NCBI GenBank assembly: GCA_037045435.1
Contig: JBAOID010000031.1
Location: 434,001 to 498,000 of the forward strand
From: CBDUEF01 sp018063485
GTDB lineage: Bacteria; Pseudomonadota; Alphaproteobacteria; Rhodobacterales; Rhodobacteraceae
Length of the DNA: 64,000 nucleotides
Reading direction: 5' to 3'
Part shown: positions 27,630 through 36,208 of the stretch, in pieces
How positions within the stretch are numbered: position 1 is the first letter of the stretch
Layout of the letters: each line of letters opens with the position of its first letter
Program-made: the position numbers and the translations under genes
The notes under the pieces: model-generated
What the model was told of the DNA's origin: nothing
The model's database searches: none
The model's input: only the letters and a program-made list of their open reading frames with translations

Positions 27630-28541
27630 ATGGCCAGCCCCGCCGAAGAGGCGCAATTTGCCGCATCAACCCGCGCCGGCTGGCTGCTCTCGGCCCCGGC
27701 ACTGGTGCTGTTGTTGCTGGCGGCCATCGGACCCTTGCTGATCGTTCTGGTCTATTCCTTTCTGACGCCGGGCAAATACGGCAACGTCGATTGGACTTTC
27801 TCCACCGCAGGCTGGACCCAGATCTTTGTGGTGCGCGACATCTTTGATGACACGTTGAAACTGGCCGATGGCAATCTGATCATCTTCTGGCGCTCGGTAA
27901 AACTATCGCTGATCACCACCATTCTGACGCTGGCCGTCGGCTTTCCTACTGCATGGTATATCGCCACCCGATCACCCAAGGCGCGCGCGGTCTGGCTGTT
28001 CTTGATCACCATTCCGTTCTGGACCAACCTGTTGATCCGCACCTTTGCGATCAATCAGGTGATCCGAAACGAAGGTATCCTGAACGGCTTTCTGCTCTGG
28101 ACCGGGGTGATCGCGGAGCCCTTGCAGATCACCTATACCGATACGGCGGTGCTGATCGGCATGGTCTATGTCTATCTGCCACTGATGGTGCTGCCGCTGT
28201 TTGCGGCCATCGACCGCTTTGACATGCGCTTGTTGGAGGCGGGCTATGATCTTTACGCCAGCCGGATGCAGGTGTTGCGCCGGGTGATCTTGCCCATTGT
28301 CAAACCCGGCATCGTGGCCGGATCAATTCTGGTCTTCATCCCCTGCCTTGGCGCCTATGTCACCCCACGCATCCTGGGCGGTGGCAAGCTGATGATGATC
28401 GGCAACTTTATCGAACTGCAATTCGGCCAGGGCCGCAACTGGCCTCTGGGAGCGGCAATCTCGATGCTGCTGCTCATCATCGTAACAGTGGCGCTGCTGT
28501 TTTACGTGCGCGCGATAAACGGGGAGAAGCGCGATGGCTGA
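27630..28541 (+). CDS. Spermidine/putrescine-type ABC permease (PotB-like)
   Basis: An inner-membrane permease of 303 residues with six predicted helices after a cytosolic N-terminus. The EAA loop that contacts the ATPase is EAGYDLYASRMQVLRRVILP near 207. It starts 3 bp after the ATPase stop and overlaps the next permease by 8 bp, as usual in these operons. The substrate is set by the binding protein at 29391. Confidence 0.93.
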   Translation: MASPAEEAQFAASTRAGWLLSAPALVLLLLAAIGPLLIVLVYSFLTPGKYGNVDWTFSTAGWTQIFVVRDIFDDTLKLADGNLIIFWRSVKLSLITTILTLAVGFPTAWYIATRSPKARAVWLFLITIPFWTNLLIRTFAINQVIRNEGILNGFLLWTGVIAEPLQITYTDTAVLIGMVYVYLPLMVLPLFAAIDRFDMRLLEAGYDLYASRMQVLRRVILPIVKPGIVAGSILVFIPCLGAYVTPRILGGGKLMMIGNFIELQFGQGRNWPLGAAISMLLLIIVTVALLFYVRAINGEKRDG

Positions 28542-29337
28542 GCATAAATTCTCTGTCACCAACCTGCCCGGTTTCGCAACCATCGCGGTAATAGTGTTTC
28601 TGGTGCTGTATATCCCGATCTTCACGCTGGTGTTCTATTCCTTCAACGCCTCTGACAGCCCCTCGATCTGGGGTGGGTTTTCGATGAAATGGTATGGCAT
28701 CGCCATTCAGAACGATCAGGTGAAACTGGCCACGATAAATTCAATGATCATCGCGGTTTCGGCGGCGGTAATTTCCACCACGGTAGCGACCATGGCAGCA
28801 CTGGGCACCACAAGGCGCCGCGCGTTTCGCGGTCAGACGGCGGTTTATGTGATGATCAACCAACCCCTGATGGTGCCCGAGATCGTCACCGCCGTGGCGC
28901 TGCTGTTGTTCTTTGCTTCGATCAAATCCATCACCGGCTATTCCGGCCTTGGCTATCTGATCCTTGCGCACTCGGCTTTTTGCATTCCCTTTGCCTATAT
29001 GCCGATCCGCGCGCGGCTTGAAGGGATGGATCTGACACTGGAAACCGCGGCATCCGATCTTTATGCCTCCAGTTGGCAGACATTTCGCCATGTTACGCTG
29101 CCTTTGCTGTTACCGGGCGTGATGGCAGGGGCCATGCTGGCCTTTGTTATCTCGCTTGACGATGTGGTCATCACCGAATTCGTCAAATCACCGGGACAAG
29201 ATACCCTGCCCACCTATATGCTGGGCCAGTTGCGCCGGGCGATGAAGCCCGATGTGAATGCCATTTCGGCCATGCTGCTGGCGGTGACGCTGGTGCTGTT
29301 GTCGGCGTTCTTTTTGCTGAACCGAAAGCGGTCGTAG
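28534..29337 (+). CDS. Spermidine/putrescine-type ABC permease (PotC-like)
   Basis: The second permease, 267 residues. The EAA-type loop is ETAASDLYASSWQTFRHVTLP near 169, and the segment LAFVISLDDVVITEF is typical of PotC. Six helices are visible. It overlaps PotB-like by 8 bp and lies 53 bp before the binding-protein gene. Confidence 0.93.
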   Translation: MAEHKFSVTNLPGFATIAVIVFLVLYIPIFTLVFYSFNASDSPSIWGGFSMKWYGIAIQNDQVKLATINSMIIAVSAAVISTTVATMAALGTTRRRAFRGQTAVYVMINQPLMVPEIVTAVALLLFFASIKSITGYSGLGYLILAHSAFCIPFAYMPIRARLEGMDLTLETAASDLYASSWQTFRHVTLPLLLPGVMAGAMLAFVISLDDVVITEFVKSPGQDTLPTYMLGQLRRAMKPDVNAISAMLLAVTLVLLSAFFLLNRKRS

Positions 29338-29390
29338 AACCGCAGGCATCCTGTCAACCGAACTTTCGAAATCCAACCAAGGAGAAAGCA

Positions 29391-30416
29391 ATGAAAACCA
29401 CACTGATCGCGCTTGTTGCCCTGATGGGCAGCACCACGCTGGCCGCCGCAGACGGCGAGTTGTTCCTGTATAACTGGGGCAATTACACCAGCCCCGAGAT
29501 GATCAAGAAATTCGAAGACAAATATAACGTCAAAGTCACCATCACCGATTACGACAGCAATGACACCGCCCTGGCCAAGATCGAGGCGGGCGCTTCGGGC
29601 TTTGATCTGGTGGTGCCTTCGGCAGGCTTTATCGACATCTACAAGGAAAAGGGCCTGAGCCAGGAACTTGACCTGTCCCGCCTGCCAAATCACAAGAACA
29701 TTGAAGATCAATGGATGAACGTCTCCTGGGACGAGGGCCGCAAATGGTCGGTGCCGTGGCAGTGGGGCTCGACCGGGGTGTCGGTGAACACCAAGGTTTA
29801 TGGCGGCAATATAAACACCTCGGCGATCTTCATGGACCCGCCGGCGGAACTGGTTGGCAAGATCAACGTGCTGCCCGAGATGGGCGACGTGCTGGCGTTG
29901 GCCACCATGTATGAAGGCGGCGAGGTTTGCTCGGAAGACCCCGAAGTGATGAAGAAAGTGCGCGACGCGCTGCTGGCGGCCAAGCCGAAATGGATGTCGA
30001 TGGATTATTCGACCATCGAGAAGATGTCGAACAACGATTACGGCGCGACCGTGGATTGGAACGGTTCGGCGATGCGCGCGCGTCTGGCCAATCCGGATGT
30101 AGCCTATGGCTATCCACAAGAAGGCTATGGGCTGTGGATGGATTCGGTGGTGCTGCTGGCCGACGCCAAGAACGTCGACAACGCCTATCTGTTCATGGAT
30201 TTCATCATGGAGCCGGAGAATGCCGCGATGCTGTCGGCCTTTGCGCGCTATGGCAATGGGATCACCGGGGCCGATGCCTTCCTGCCCGAGGATATGAAAA
30301 CCGCGCCCGAGATCGTGCCCGCGCCTGAACTGGCCAAGGCGGGAAAATTCGTGGTCAGTTGCACTGGCAAGGCGCTGGACTATCAGACCGCGATCTGGAC
30401 CGAATTGCAGAAGTGA
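29391..30416 (+). CDS. Periplasmic polyamine-type substrate-binding protein (PotD/PotF-like)
   Basis: A 341-residue exported protein: signal peptide 1-20, then LFLYNWGNYTSPEMIKKFE, the standard opening of PotD/PotF mature domains. It captures a polyamine or a related amine for the two permeases. AGGAG lies 7-11 bases ahead of the start. A strong hairpin follows the gene and probably protects or ends the transcript before the amidase. Exact ligand cannot be read from sequence. Confidence 0.92.
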   Translation: MKTTLIALVALMGSTTLAAADGELFLYNWGNYTSPEMIKKFEDKYNVKVTITDYDSNDTALAKIEAGASGFDLVVPSAGFIDIYKEKGLSQELDLSRLPNHKNIEDQWMNVSWDEGRKWSVPWQWGSTGVSVNTKVYGGNINTSAIFMDPPAELVGKINVLPEMGDVLALATMYEGGEVCSEDPEVMKKVRDALLAAKPKWMSMDYSTIEKMSNNDYGATVDWNGSAMRARLANPDVAYGYPQEGYGLWMDSVVLLADAKNVDNAYLFMDFIMEPENAAMLSAFARYGNGITGADAFLPEDMKTAPEIVPAPELAKAGKFVVSCTGKALDYQTAIWTELQK

Positions 30417-30425
30417 TCTGACGGA

Positions 30426-30452
30426 AATGTGGGGGCAAAATGCCCCCACATT
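30426..30452 (+). terminator. Perfect 11-bp hairpin after the PotD-like gene
   Basis: AATGTGGGGGC (30426-30436) pairs perfectly with GCCCCCACATT (30442-30452) around a 5-base loop. There is no good T-run, so it may act as a transcript 3'-end stabiliser as well as a terminator. Comparable hairpins follow the binding-protein genes at 56198 and 63868. Confidence 0.65.
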
Positions 30453-30477
30453 ACGGCCTTTGGGCGCTGACGCGCCG

Positions 30478-30549
30478 CGAAAAGATAGGGGGCTGCCTGC
30501 CCCCTTGGGCTTCGCCCTACCTCCCCAGGATTATCTGGACGATGAGAAT
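30478..30549. repeat. GC-rich hairpin element ahead of and overlapping the amidase start
   Basis: After CGCGAAAAGAT, AGGGGGC and GCCCCCT form a 7-bp stem around TGCCT (about 30488-30506), followed by GGGCTTCGCCC and CCTCCCCAGGATTATCTGG. From memory this resembles a dispersed intergenic element that is common in Rhodobacterales genomes. Only one copy is in this window, so its repeat nature cannot be shown here. Confidence 0.4.
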
Positions 30550-31978
30550 GGAAATTTGCGATCTTTCAGCCAGTGAGCTTTCGCGTTTGATTGCGGCGCG
30601 CAAGGTGGCGCCTTCGGAAGTGATGGCAGCGGTCTTGGCGCAGGTGGCAGCGGCGAATCCTGGCGTGAACGCGATTGTTTCCTTGCGCGATGAGGATGAC
30701 TTGTTGGCCGAGGCCCGCGCGCTGGATGATCGCCCCGCGCAGGGCTGGCTGTATGGCATACCGATGGCGGTAAAGGATCTGTGTGCAACCAAGGGTTTGC
30801 GTACGACTTGGGGCTCACCGCTGTTTGCCGATTTTGTGCCTAGCCGTGATGATCTTCTGGCCGCCCGGATGCGGGCGGCAGGGGCGGTGTTCATTGGCAA
30901 GACCAACACGCCCGAATGGGGCCATGGCAGCCATTCCTTCAACCCGCTGTTTGGGGTCACGCGCAATCCCTATGATCTGACGCGCACGGCGGGGGGATCA
31001 TCGGGCGGAGCAGCGGCGGCACTGGCGAGCAGAATGGTTTCGGTTGCCGATGGCTCGGATATGATGGGATCCTTGCGCAATCCAGCGGCTTTTTGCAATG
31101 TATACGGCTTTCGGCCAAGCTGGGGGTTGGTGCCCGGCGATGCCGAGGGTGATCGCTATCTGCACACTCTGGCCACCGAAGGCCCGATGGCGCGCACGAT
31201 CGAAGACATCGCGCGGTTGTTGGCTGTGCAGGCGGGGGCCAACCCGCAAACCCCGTTTGGCCGCACGGCACAAGATTACCCTGCACTGTTGCAGACCGAT
31301 CTGCGCGGCAAGCGCATCGGTTGGCTGGGCGATTGGGGCGGGGCCTATGCGATGGAGCCGGGGATTCTTGATCGCTGTGAAACCGCACTTCAGGTATTTA
31401 CCGATCTGGGCGCGCAGGTTGAGGGCCTGCCACCGCCCTTTCCAGCCGAGCATCTGTGGCAGGCCTGGACCACCCTGCGCGCCATGCTCAATTCCAATGC
31501 TTACCGCGCGCTTTACGACGATCCCGCCAAACGGGCACAGATCAAGCCTGAAACCCTCTGGGAGATCGAGCAGGGCCAGGGCCTGTCGGCAGAGGCGGTG
31601 TATCAGGCCAGCGTGATCCGGTCGCGCTGGTATGCCCATGCCGCAAAGCTGTTTGATCGGTTTGATGTGCTGGTGCTGCCTTCGGCGCAGGTCTGGCCGT
31701 TCCCGGCGGAATGGCGCTGGCCGCAAAGTATCAACGGGCGCGCGATGGACACCTATCACCGCTGGATGGAGGTGGTGATCCCGGTCAGCTTGATCGGCCT
31801 GCCCGCGCTTTCGGTGCCGGTGGGCTTTGGTGCGAAGGGCCTGCCGATGGGGATGCAACTGATCGGGCGCGACGGCGCGGATGCAACCGTTCTGGCCATG
31901 GGTGAGGCCTATCACCACGCCACCGATTGGCCCAAGCGAAGGCCACCGCCCCTTGCCCCGCCAGTCGTTGAAATGTAA
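30542..31978 (+). CDS. Amidase (amidase signature family)
   Basis: A cytosolic amide hydrolase of 478 residues with the Ser-cisSer-Lys arrangement: Lys78 in AVKDLC, Ser153/Ser154 in AGGSSGGAAAALA, and the nucleophile Ser177 in SDMMGSLRNPAA. The usual GTDxGGS is changed to GSDMMGS, so one oxyanion-side glycine is methionine. The start is ATG 30542 or 30548; both lie inside a GC-rich intergenic element and neither has a clear ribosome-binding site. Position behind the polyamine-type transporter suggests it may act on the imported amine or amide (inference). Confidence 0.9.
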   Translation: MRMEICDLSASELSRLIAARKVAPSEVMAAVLAQVAAANPGVNAIVSLRDEDDLLAEARALDDRPAQGWLYGIPMAVKDLCATKGLRTTWGSPLFADFVPSRDDLLAARMRAAGAVFIGKTNTPEWGHGSHSFNPLFGVTRNPYDLTRTAGGSSGGAAAALASRMVSVADGSDMMGSLRNPAAFCNVYGFRPSWGLVPGDAEGDRYLHTLATEGPMARTIEDIARLLAVQAGANPQTPFGRTAQDYPALLQTDLRGKRIGWLGDWGGAYAMEPGILDRCETALQVFTDLGAQVEGLPPPFPAEHLWQAWTTLRAMLNSNAYRALYDDPAKRAQIKPETLWEIEQGQGLSAEAVYQASVIRSRWYAHAAKLFDRFDVLVLPSAQVWPFPAEWRWPQSINGRAMDTYHRWMEVVIPVSLIGLPALSVPVGFGAKGLPMGMQLIGRDGADATVLAMGEAYHHATDWPKRRPPPLAPPVVEM

Positions 31979-32054
31979 CGGTTACATGACAGCGCCAATC
32001 CGGCGCGCCAGAAATGGGCCGTCAAGACCCTTGATATCGGCAGGCACGGACAGA

Positions 32055-32513
32055 ATGAATGACATGCAAGACACGGCACAAATCGCGCCGGACCAGAACG
32101 CTGCCCAATTTGGCGCGATCTGCTATCGAATGCACCGTGGCAAGGTCGAGATTCTGTTGATCACAAGCCGCGACACCGGGCGCTGGGTGGTGCCAAAGGG
32201 TTGGCCAATCGTCGGGCTTGGTGCCGCCGAAACTGCCGCGCGTGAGGCCTGGGAAGAGGCAGGAGTCGAGGGCAGCATCCAGGCCATGGCCCTGGGGCAT
32301 TTCACCTATGCCAAGGCCATTGCGGGCAAGCCTTCGGTGCATTGTGCCGTCGATGTCTTTGCCCTGCGGGTCGAGGCGCTGAAAGACCGCTTTCCAGAAC
32401 GCAAGGAACGGCGGCGCAAATGGTTTGCCGCCGCCAAGGCCGCCCGCAAGGTGGCCGAGCCCGAATTGCGCAAGCTGATCCTCGAGTTTGCAAAACAGCC
32501 CCCGGCTCTGTAA
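32055..32513 (+). CDS. Nudix hydrolase, DIPP-like
   Basis: A 152-residue Nudix protein. The Nudix helix is AAREAWEEAGV, and the preceding VPKGWPIVGLG is characteristic of the alphaproteobacterial group related to diphosphoinositol-polyphosphate hydrolases. The first Glu of the standard Nudix box is not present at its usual place, as in that group. Start ATG 32055 (MNDMQDT) is one option; ATG 31986 in the same frame would add 23 residues. The substrate is unknown. Confidence 0.88.
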   Translation: MNDMQDTAQIAPDQNAAQFGAICYRMHRGKVEILLITSRDTGRWVVPKGWPIVGLGAAETAAREAWEEAGVEGSIQAMALGHFTYAKAIAGKPSVHCAVDVFALRVEALKDRFPERKERRRKWFAAAKAARKVAEPELRKLILEFAKQPPAL

Positions 32514-32584
32514 CGGTCGTCGCAACGACCCTTGTATTCTTGCGCAAACTGACCAACTCTTGAACAAGTTCACCTTGGTATGCC

Positions 32585-33013
32585 ATGATCCGCTATTCGC
32601 TTTCTTGTCCACAGTCGCATGAGTTTGACAGCTGGTTTCAATCTGCTGCGGCTTTTGATGTGCTGGCAAAGGCCGGGCATCTGTCTTGCCCGATCTGTGG
32701 GGCGGTCGAGGTGACGAAATCGCTGATGGCCCCCTCGGTCAGTACTCCGGCAAAATCCGGGGCCAGTATCGCCCCGGACCTTACCCAGATTACCGAAATC
32801 GCCGCCGCCTTTGCCGCCATGCGCCGGGAAATCGAAACCAATTCCGAATATGTCGGAATGAATTTTGTCACCGAGGCACGGGCCATGCACGACGGCACCA
32901 GCCCCGAACGCGCAATCTATGGCGAGGCGCGCATGGATGAGGCGCGCAAGCTGATCGAAGACGGCGTACCGGTCGCACCATTGCCGTTCTTGCCGAAGCG
33001 CAAGGCGAATTAG
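32585..33013 (+). CDS. DUF1178 family protein
   Basis: A 142-residue protein that starts MIRYSLSCPQSHEFDSWF and has CPICG at 35-39, giving a small zinc-ribbon-like N-terminus. The C-terminal half ends in PLPFLPKRK, as the family usually does. Function is unknown. It follows the Nudix gene by 71 bp on the same strand and is convergent with the ferredoxin gene. Confidence 0.9.
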   Translation: MIRYSLSCPQSHEFDSWFQSAAAFDVLAKAGHLSCPICGAVEVTKSLMAPSVSTPAKSGASIAPDLTQITEIAAAFAAMRREIETNSEYVGMNFVTEARAMHDGTSPERAIYGEARMDEARKLIEDGVPVAPLPFLPKRKAN

Positions 33014-33062
33014 TCGCCGGTCATTCCTTGCACTACCGGAGCGCGTTGCGGCAAATCAATGC

Positions 33063-33386
33063 TCAGATCTGCTTTTCCGGCATCTGCACCCGCAACCCGT
33101 TCAAGGCATCCGATACTTTGATCTGGCAGGTCAGACGCGAACGCACAGGATCGGGATTCCAGGCAAAATCGAGCATATCTTCTTCCATAGCGTCCCTTTT
33201 CGGCAGTTTTTCCACCCAGGCCGCATCGACGTAAACGTGGCAGGTTGAACAGGCACAAGCCCCGCCGCAATCGGCCTCAATTCCCGGAATGCCGTTGTCG
33301 CGTGCGCCTTCCATCACGGTCAACCCGTTGGCAACCTCAACGACATGCTCTTTGCCGCCATGCTCTACATATGTGATCTTCGCCAT
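33063..33386 (-). CDS. 2Fe-2S ferredoxin, adrenodoxin type
   Basis: A 107-residue electron carrier. Cluster ligands Cys40, Cys46, Cys49 and Cys87 follow the C-x5-C-x2-C...C pattern; Cys44 is extra. EGARDNGIPGIEADCGGAC is the typical loop. In bacteria this type serves Fe-S assembly or P450 systems. Start ATG 33386 (MAKITYVEHG) fits the family; the frame is open 22 codons upstream. No partner gene is adjacent. Confidence 0.93.
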   Translation of the reverse strand: MAKITYVEHGGKEHVVEVANGLTVMEGARDNGIPGIEADCGGACACSTCHVYVDAAWVEKLPKRDAMEEDMLDFAWNPDPVRSRLTCQIKVSDALNGLRVQMPEKQI

Positions 33387-34049
33387 GCTGTCTCTCTTGG
33401 TTCTGCCCTGATCTTCGCGCACTGCGCTCTGGGACACATAGGTGAAATCCACAGCGGATGCCAGAGCCGCAACATTCGCCTTATCCCGCAGATATTGCGC
33501 CTTTGCGCTCGATCACAGCGCGGCCGCTGCCCAACACCTGCCCGAACCACCCTGAAACCTTGCCTGACGAACGGTCGGATAGGGCTTCAGCCGCTGCACT
33601 CGTCTGTGTGGTGATGCGAGTGCACCAACACCCCGTCACTGGCTAAGACGCAATATCCTGACGTTTGAAGACCAAACCGGCACCTCCTGCCTTGAGGTCA
33701 GAAGATCGGGCTATGAGTAATCCCACCGAGCCGTGCTCTTGGCCCGGCTTTTGCGCATCACCTTGCGGCGGCAAAGGGATCCCGGCGATGCCCATATCAT
33801 CGCCAAAAGGATCGAATATCTGTCCTTCATGCCAGATGGCTTGCTGAGCACCGAAGTCCGCCTCACTGGCAAAGCGCGGGCGATCCGGCCCAAATGGTTT
33901 TGCAAATGGGCGGATTTTCATAGGGTTGGGGCACTCCCCCCACTGCGCCGCCCCCCCTTCTGCGCCGCCCACCCTATGCAGCCCGCCCTCTATCGGCTAT
34001 ATTTCCCCGAACCGGTGCCGGAAATCCGGGCCATTATCTCGGGCAGACC
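33387..34049. other. 663-bp stretch without a supportable gene
   Basis: No frame here matches a family I know. The longest reasonable reading frame is on the minus strand, 33643-33921 (92 codons from ATG 33921, MKIRPFAKPFGPDRPRF), preceded by runs of G near 33930-33965. Given the many single-base breaks in this sequence, a frameshifted gene could hide here. No RNA gene was recognised. Confidence 0.4.
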
Positions 34050-34595
34050 ATGGCGAACCCCTTCCTTCTGACCTGCGCAGTGGCGCTGGCCGCCTGTTGT
34101 GTGGCGGCTTGCAACGCCGTGTCAGTCGCCGCCCCCAGCCGCGGCAATCTGAGTGCCGAAGCCATCCGCCTCAATCACCCGGGCCCCCCTGCCAGCAATA
34201 ACGGCAGTTGCTGGGCCTCCGATATCACCCCCGCCGTCATTGAAACCACCTCCGAGCAGCAACTGGTCAGCCCCGAAGTTCTTGATGCGACGGGCAAGGT
34301 GACCACCGCCGCCGTCTACCGCTCTAACACCCAAACCCGCATGGTGCGCGACCGTGAAGAGATCTGGTTCCGCGCACCCTGCCCTGAAAGCCTGACCCCC
34401 GACTTTATCGCCACCGTGCAACGCGCGCTCAAGGCACGCGGGTTTTACCTGCTGCCGCTTACCGGTGAACTCGATGCCGCCACTTCCGAGGCCATCCGCC
34501 GGTTTCAGGCCGACCGAGGGCTGGACAGCCCCACCTTGTCACTGGCCGCCGCGCGTGAATTGGGCATCGTTACTGCGGATATGAAATCGCTATGA
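34050..34595 (+). CDS. Lipoprotein with C-terminal peptidoglycan-binding domain
   Basis: The 181-residue product begins with a lipoprotein signal whose lipobox is VAAC, lipidated at Cys21. The middle region has two further cysteines (SCW at about 53 and APCPES near 111) that could pair. The C-terminal 60 residues are a peptidoglycan-binding type 1 domain: VQRALKARGFYLLPLTGELD and EAIRRFQADRG. It is likely attached to the outer membrane and touching the wall. The next reading frame starts inside its stop codon but is cut short. Confidence 0.85.
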   Translation: MANPFLLTCAVALAACCVAACNAVSVAAPSRGNLSAEAIRLNHPGPPASNNGSCWASDITPAVIETTSEQQLVSPEVLDATGKVTTAAVYRSNTQTRMVRDREEIWFRAPCPESLTPDFIATVQRALKARGFYLLPLTGELDAATSEAIRRFQADRGLDSPTLSLAAARELGIVTADMKSL

Positions 34596-34678
34596 CCGCC
34601 ACCCGATTGCGCTATGAGGCCGAAGTCCTGCGTCAAGGGTCCGCTCACCCAACCGGCGGCACTCCAAGATCGAGGTGA
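34592..34678 (+). pseudogene. Truncated 28-codon reading frame coupled to the lipoprotein gene
   Basis: ATG 34592 overlaps the lipoprotein stop (ATGA), and the first residues MTATRLRYEAEVLRQG look like a genuine protein start. The frame ends at TGA 34678, shortly before an IS relic. It is probably the surviving 5' end of a gene lost when mobile elements entered. No family can be named. Confidence 0.35.
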
Positions 34679-34749
34679 CCTTCGCCGCGTCTGACAGACC
34701 GCACAACGCCTTGCCGAAGCTGCGCCTTGCGACCGCGAAATCAGTTGGA

Positions 34750-35162
34750 GGCTGTTGACGTTCAGGGTTCCCAAATCGTCTGACTTCTGATTCGAGGTTG
34801 CAAACCGAGGCGCAGCCTTGACCCGAAGAGTCCCAACCAATCCGCGATGGGCAATCACCGAACCGCGCACCGAGCTTTCGATGCGGATTGGCTGCGCAAT
34901 GACCTGATGAGCCGTGGCGTCACCCCAGTTATGCCGCCGAAAACCGACAGGAAGTTCCCAGCAGTGGTCGACAAGAAAACCTGCAAATGGCGCCATCTCC
35001 TTCTCAGCGATTGCTGCGCAGGCGCTTGCCAGGCAACAGATTGAAAGCTACTTCGGCAAGCAGATGGAGAGCCATGCGCTCTTGTAAAACAGACCAGCGC
35101 TTCAAAACCTTCATATCCATCGCGGCAACTCTCCTCCACACAAGATGAACCTCAACAGTCCC
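34750..35162 (+). mobile_element. IS5-family relic with both terminal inverted repeats and an internal deletion
   Basis: The ends GGCTGTTGACGTTCA (34750-34764) and TGAACCTCAACAGTCC (35146-35161) are imperfect inverted repeats. Between them lie two pieces of a DDE transposase: AFDADWLRNDLMSRGVTPVMPP near 34871-34940 and the C-terminal KTDQRFKTFISIAATLLHTR at 35090-35149. The N-terminal half and the conserved YFGK/LKE region are missing or scrambled. At 413 bp it is under half the length of an intact element and could only be mobilised in trans. Confidence 0.75.
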
Positions 35163-35385
35163 TTGCGGCACTCGACAGTCATTTCGTGATCAATCAACGC
35201 TGTCTACCGTGGATCACCAAGGATACCTCTCGCGCTGGTGTCTGATGATCTTCGGCATTCGCGACTTGCAGCAGATAACGGACCTTTCACTTTGCCAAAT
35301 ATTGAGTGAATGCAAGCTATCCGACGTTCAACTGGACTGCCAGTAGCATGTCTGGTGCAACGTCGCACTAGATTTAGGGGGAGTT

Positions 35386-35453
35386 TGGCGACCCCGCGCC
35401 GGCTTGAACGTGCGACATCCTGACTAGAAGGTCACTGTTCTACGTCCCCAACC
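35386..35453 (-). pseudogene. Degenerate tRNA-Arg-like copy
   Basis: On the minus strand this segment ends GGGGTCGCCA and contains TGTCGCACGTTC, both shared exactly with the intact tRNA-Arg at 35512-35589 (same orientation, 126 bp apart), as is a TTCTA anticodon region. The D arm is missing and the acceptor stem does not pair. It is a duplicated or partial tRNA, as left by insertion of a mobile element at a tRNA 3' end or by local duplication. Confidence 0.6.
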
Positions 35454-35511
35454 GCTTGTAAACTAAACGTTTTCGGGATCGGATCGTGACAATATGCAAT
35501 TGCGATGCAAT

Positions 35512-35589
35512 TGGCGACCCCGGCACAACTCGAACGTGCGACATTCCGCTTAGAAGGCGGATGCTCTGATCCAGCTGAGCTACGGGGCC
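35512..35589 (-). tRNA. tRNA-Arg (anticodon TCT)
   Basis: On the minus strand the sequence folds as a complete cloverleaf: acceptor GGCCCCG with CGGGGTC (one G-T pair), D arm GCTC...GAGC, anticodon arm TCCGC/GCGGA with loop CTTCTAA (anticodon TCT, reading AGA), and T arm GCACG/TGTGC around TTCGAGT. The 3' CCA is encoded. The D loop is one base longer than usual. It decodes AGA, a rare codon in a GC-rich genome. Confidence 0.88.
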
Positions 35590-35621
35590 ACGCGGGATCG
35601 CGTGTAGCTCCTGTCGCTGGT

Positions 35622-35930
35622 CTATGCAAGCGCTGAACATGGCGCAGCAAGCCGTCCAGCAATCTGCGACACAATGAAGCCATTGATGCACACGGGAACC
35701 CTTTCAAGAGTGACCAGTTCAGCCGTTCCATCAGCGATCCGGGCGCTGGCGATTTCCGACAACAGGGTGTGCCCGGCGAGTTGACCTGAGCCCAGCCATG
35801 GAATGGCGGCAACAATGTCATCGACCTGCTTGAGGCTGGCAATGTCGAACAACTCCGCGTAGGCGGCCAGTACCAAGGGATCCATTGACTTCCCGTCGAT
35901 GGCTGATGCCCGCTCGTTGAACTGGCGCAT
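35622..35930 (-). CDS. Hypothetical protein next to tRNA-Arg
   Basis: A 102-residue frame from ATG 35930 (MRQFNERASAIDGKSMDPLV) with AGAGG 6-11 bases upstream. It has no signal peptide or clear membrane helix and matches no family I know. It sits inside a patch of IS relics, so it could be a passenger gene or the tail of a larger lost gene. Codon use looks normal for the genome, which is the main reason to list it. Confidence 0.35.
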   Translation of the reverse strand: MRQFNERASAIDGKSMDPLVLAAYAELFDIASLKQVDDIVAAIPWLGSGQLAGHTLLSEIASARIADGTAELVTLERVPVCINGFIVSQIAGRLAAPCSALA

Positions 35931-36054
35931 CCTGGCCTCTAGGCTCCAAACCCAATCAACCTATTGATCTCTTGTGTCTTGCCTGATTCAATCCCCTGCT
36001 TGGCATGGGAGGTATGTAATGTCGGCAGTGTTTTGGCTTTCGGATCGGGCTTCC

Positions 36055-36208
36055 CCTGCGACGCAGAAGCCTACCACACCAGAAATCTGATCGAACGCGC
36101 CTTCTGCCGCTTGAAGGATTGGCGATGCATCGCTACCCGCTACGACAAACTCGCCATCAATTTCGCTTCAGCCGTCGCCATCGCCGCCATTGTCATCTGG
36201 TGGACATG
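36055..36208 (+). mobile_element. C-terminal fragment of a second IS5-family transposase
   Basis: The translated segment AYHTRNLIERAFCRLKDWR, ATRYDKLAINFASAVAIAAI and VIWWT is the conserved end of an IS5-group DDE transposase, with the catalytic Glu in IERAF. The upstream part of the element is gone. It is cut exactly at 36209 by the left end of an IS3-type element. It differs from the relic at 34750, so two separate IS5 insertions are represented. Confidence 0.75.

Noticed and set aside
29214..30449. A 411-codon frame antisense to the PotD-like gene
   Set aside because: His/Arg/Gly-rich antisense composition, no recognisable domain; the plus-strand binding protein is certain.
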